A DNA stretch of 46,077 bases from contig JALDXQ010000036.1 of NCBI GenBank assembly GCA_032156805.1, forward strand, positions 1 through 46,077, given 5' to 3'. The position numbers and the translations under genes are program-made. Under the pieces are notes generated by a model. The model had not been told where the DNA came from and searched no databases. It was given only the letters and a program-made list of their open reading frames with translations. This document shows, one piece after another, positions 44,853 to 46,077 of this stretch. Each line of letters starts with the position of its first letter. Positions within the stretch are counted from its first letter, which is position 1. The stretch comes from Gp6-AA40 sp032156805. Lineage in GTDB: Bacteria > Acidobacteriota > Vicinamibacteria > Vicinamibacterales > UBA2999.

Positions 44853-45878
44853 CTAACCTGCGGTAACTGTGTAGTACAGGAATTCCGACGCCTTCGCCTT
44901 GGCCAGCACCTTGCGCATATCGAGATGGTTGGTCGGCTTACCGTCGAGTAATTCGCCCATGTGCACGAAAAACCCGAGCACATCCTGGAGCGGGTTTCCG
45001 AGATCGAGGTCGAACTCGGCGTAGGTGTAGGGCAGATCGGGTGGCGGAATCGCCACCACTGCCTGCATCGACGGCTTGCCTTCTCCACGAAAACTCGCCA
45101 GCGTCGTAAACCGTGCCTTCACCTCGGGTGGCTCGGGCAGTCCACTGAGCAGGCGGCCGTGGACCTGTGCCCGGGGCGTGCCCTCGGAATAGAAGGGGCG
45201 GGTCGGATCGTTCGACAAGGTCTGCAGCAGGTCGACGACCGAGCGATCGACCTTGGCGTAAATGCGATCGTTGCCCACGTAGAAGACGTCGTGCACCAGG
45301 CTGACGAGCGGATCGCGCAGCGTCGGACGGGTACGCAAACTGGCCAGCAGGTTGAGCAGGCACGCTTGCCTCGTCGGCCGGCGATTTCCATCCTCGAGCC
45401 AGGTCGCGGCAGCCATGTCATCGATGACGGAACGTTCGATCACCTGTCGAATGCCCGGGTCACAGTCATCGATGTCCACGTTCACGTCACGCTCATCGAG
45501 TTCGACGTCGATCGCGACGACGGCGTGACCGTCGTGCGGCACGTCCGCGACGGCGAACTTCCGTGATGTCCTCGTCTCCTCGATCTCTACCTTTATCTTG
45601 TACAGTCCTTCCGGCAGTGCATGCTGGTTGACGCCACGTAGCACGAGCGCGCCATCCTCGACCGCGACATCCAGCTTGAACTGACCGGGATCCCATCCCT
45701 GCACCCTGCGGATGCTGTTCATGCGCTCGCGCGTCGCGGCGCTGGCGGCGTCGAACGTGATTCCAACCGTACGTTCAAGCGGATCGGGCTCCTCGAATTC
45801 CACACCCCCTGTCAGCTGCCGCTTCAACGCGAAGGGTTTGCCCTTTCGCCGGAATCGAATCTCGATGTACTCGTTCAT
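44853..45878 (-). CDS. Uncharacterised soluble protein
   Basis: 341 residues from ATG 45878; a longer frame runs upstream but is Arg-rich and crosses the repeats. The N-terminal part (EYIEIRFRRKGKPFALKRQLTGGVEFEEPDPLERTVGITF) is a beta-rich domain, then DGALVLRGVNQHALPEGLYKIKVEIEETR, and a helical C-terminal half (about 180-341) with DGNRRPTRQACLLNLLASLRTRPTLRDPLVSLVHDVFYVG and the closing HLDMRKVLAKAKASEFLYYTVTAG. No signal peptide, no family recognised. Confidence 0.75.
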   Translation of the reverse strand: MNEYIEIRFRRKGKPFALKRQLTGGVEFEEPDPLERTVGITFDAASAATRERMNSIRRVQGWDPGQFKLDVAVEDGALVLRGVNQHALPEGLYKIKVEIEETRTSRKFAVADVPHDGHAVVAIDVELDERDVNVDIDDCDPGIRQVIERSVIDDMAAATWLEDGNRRPTRQACLLNLLASLRTRPTLRDPLVSLVHDVFYVGNDRIYAKVDRSVVDLLQTLSNDPTRPFYSEGTPRAQVHGRLLSGLPEPPEVKARFTTLASFRGEGKPSMQAVVAIPPPDLPYTYAEFDLDLGNPLQDVLGFFVHMGELLDGKPTNHLDMRKVLAKAKASEFLYYTVTAG

Positions 45879-45902
45879 GGGAATCCTCAGAGAGTCTAAC
45901 GA

Positions 45903-45968
45903 ACGCGGAGGAGGCAGAGAACGCGGAGTTATTTCAACGCAGAGATCGCAGGGATCGCAGAGGTCACG
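45903..45968. repeat. Cluster of CGCRGAG words
   Basis: Direct repeats such as AACGCGGAG, GGCAGAGAACGCGGAG and CGCAGAGATCGCAGGGATCGCAGAGG run upstream of the last minus-strand gene. Unit spacing is 7-9 bp. It looks like the other word-repeat elements, but the window ends too soon to see its full extent or an inverted arm. Confidence 0.6.
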
Positions 45969-46077
45969 GGTGGCGGCCGGCCTTCGGCCGGGCAGATGGC
46001 GCGACCGGCACGCGAGGCGCAAGCGCGCCTTTGACGACCTCGCGCGTTTGCGCTTCGTTATGCCGTTCGCGTCATGC

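Overview
The window is a GC-rich bacterial chromosome segment. Gene content points to Acidobacteriota, probably Vicinamibacteria-like. The indicators are a kinase with TolB-like and TPR regions, PQQ dehydrogenases beside repeated secreted paralogs and a DUF6152-like protein, CxxCH/ankyrin/toroid proteins, and frequent GTG starts. This placement is inferred from family content; no rRNA is present.

Layout. 1-2.6 kb: small ORFs and a pilT-type ATPase coupled to an upstream protein with an internal duplication. 2.6-7 kb: malate synthase, an alpha/beta-hydrolase-fold protein lacking the nucleophilic serine, and an SGNH-like membrane-anchored protein. 7-14.4 kb: a 1022-aa zinc-ribbon Ser/Thr kinase with TPRs, converging on a 1.4-kaa secreted metzincin-like protein that carries 14 perfect GLDFG repeats. 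14.4-16.5 kb: small secreted protein and EamA transporter. 16.5-22.4 kb: a tightly coupled minus-strand operon (dihaem cytochrome c, PQQ alcohol dehydrogenase with the lanthanide-type Asp, three paralogous secreted proteins, a DUF6152-like protein) with a plausible promoter and twin palindromic operator. 22.4-23.5 kb: cytochrome c'-like lipoprotein and DCC-family protein. 23.6-29.7 kb: a selenocysteine locus (selA, a free-standing SelD-associated FAD oxidoreductase, selB, tRNA-Sec). A four-helix-bundle (S23/IVS-like) gene sits inside a 524-bp inverted-repeat element within this locus. 29.8-33 kb: quinoprotein dehydrogenase and esterase. 33-35 kb: PEGA protein and 1-Cys peroxiredoxin. 35-39.2 kb: a 1381-aa TPR / hydrolase / ankyrin / CxxCH / toroid fusion. 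39.2-43 kb: BON and NTF2-like genes with a possible sigma-54 promoter and UAS, next to a PAS-GAF-PAS-AAA-Fis regulator. 43-46 kb: TPR-DUF2914 protein, a Lys/Ala-rich protein and an uncharacterised protein.

The most novel signal is a set of intergenic elements built from element-specific, roughly 7-bp words (GATTGNN, AAAGTTN, GTGGTCN, GAACCNN). Three are folded into long inverted repeats. Four of them begin within about 30 nt after the stop codon of a minus-strand gene. One carries an S23-like gene in its loop. In the 16.4-kb copy, arm differences fall as G-U pairs on the minus-strand RNA seven times and on the plus-strand RNA never, which suggests selection on a 3' RNA structure.
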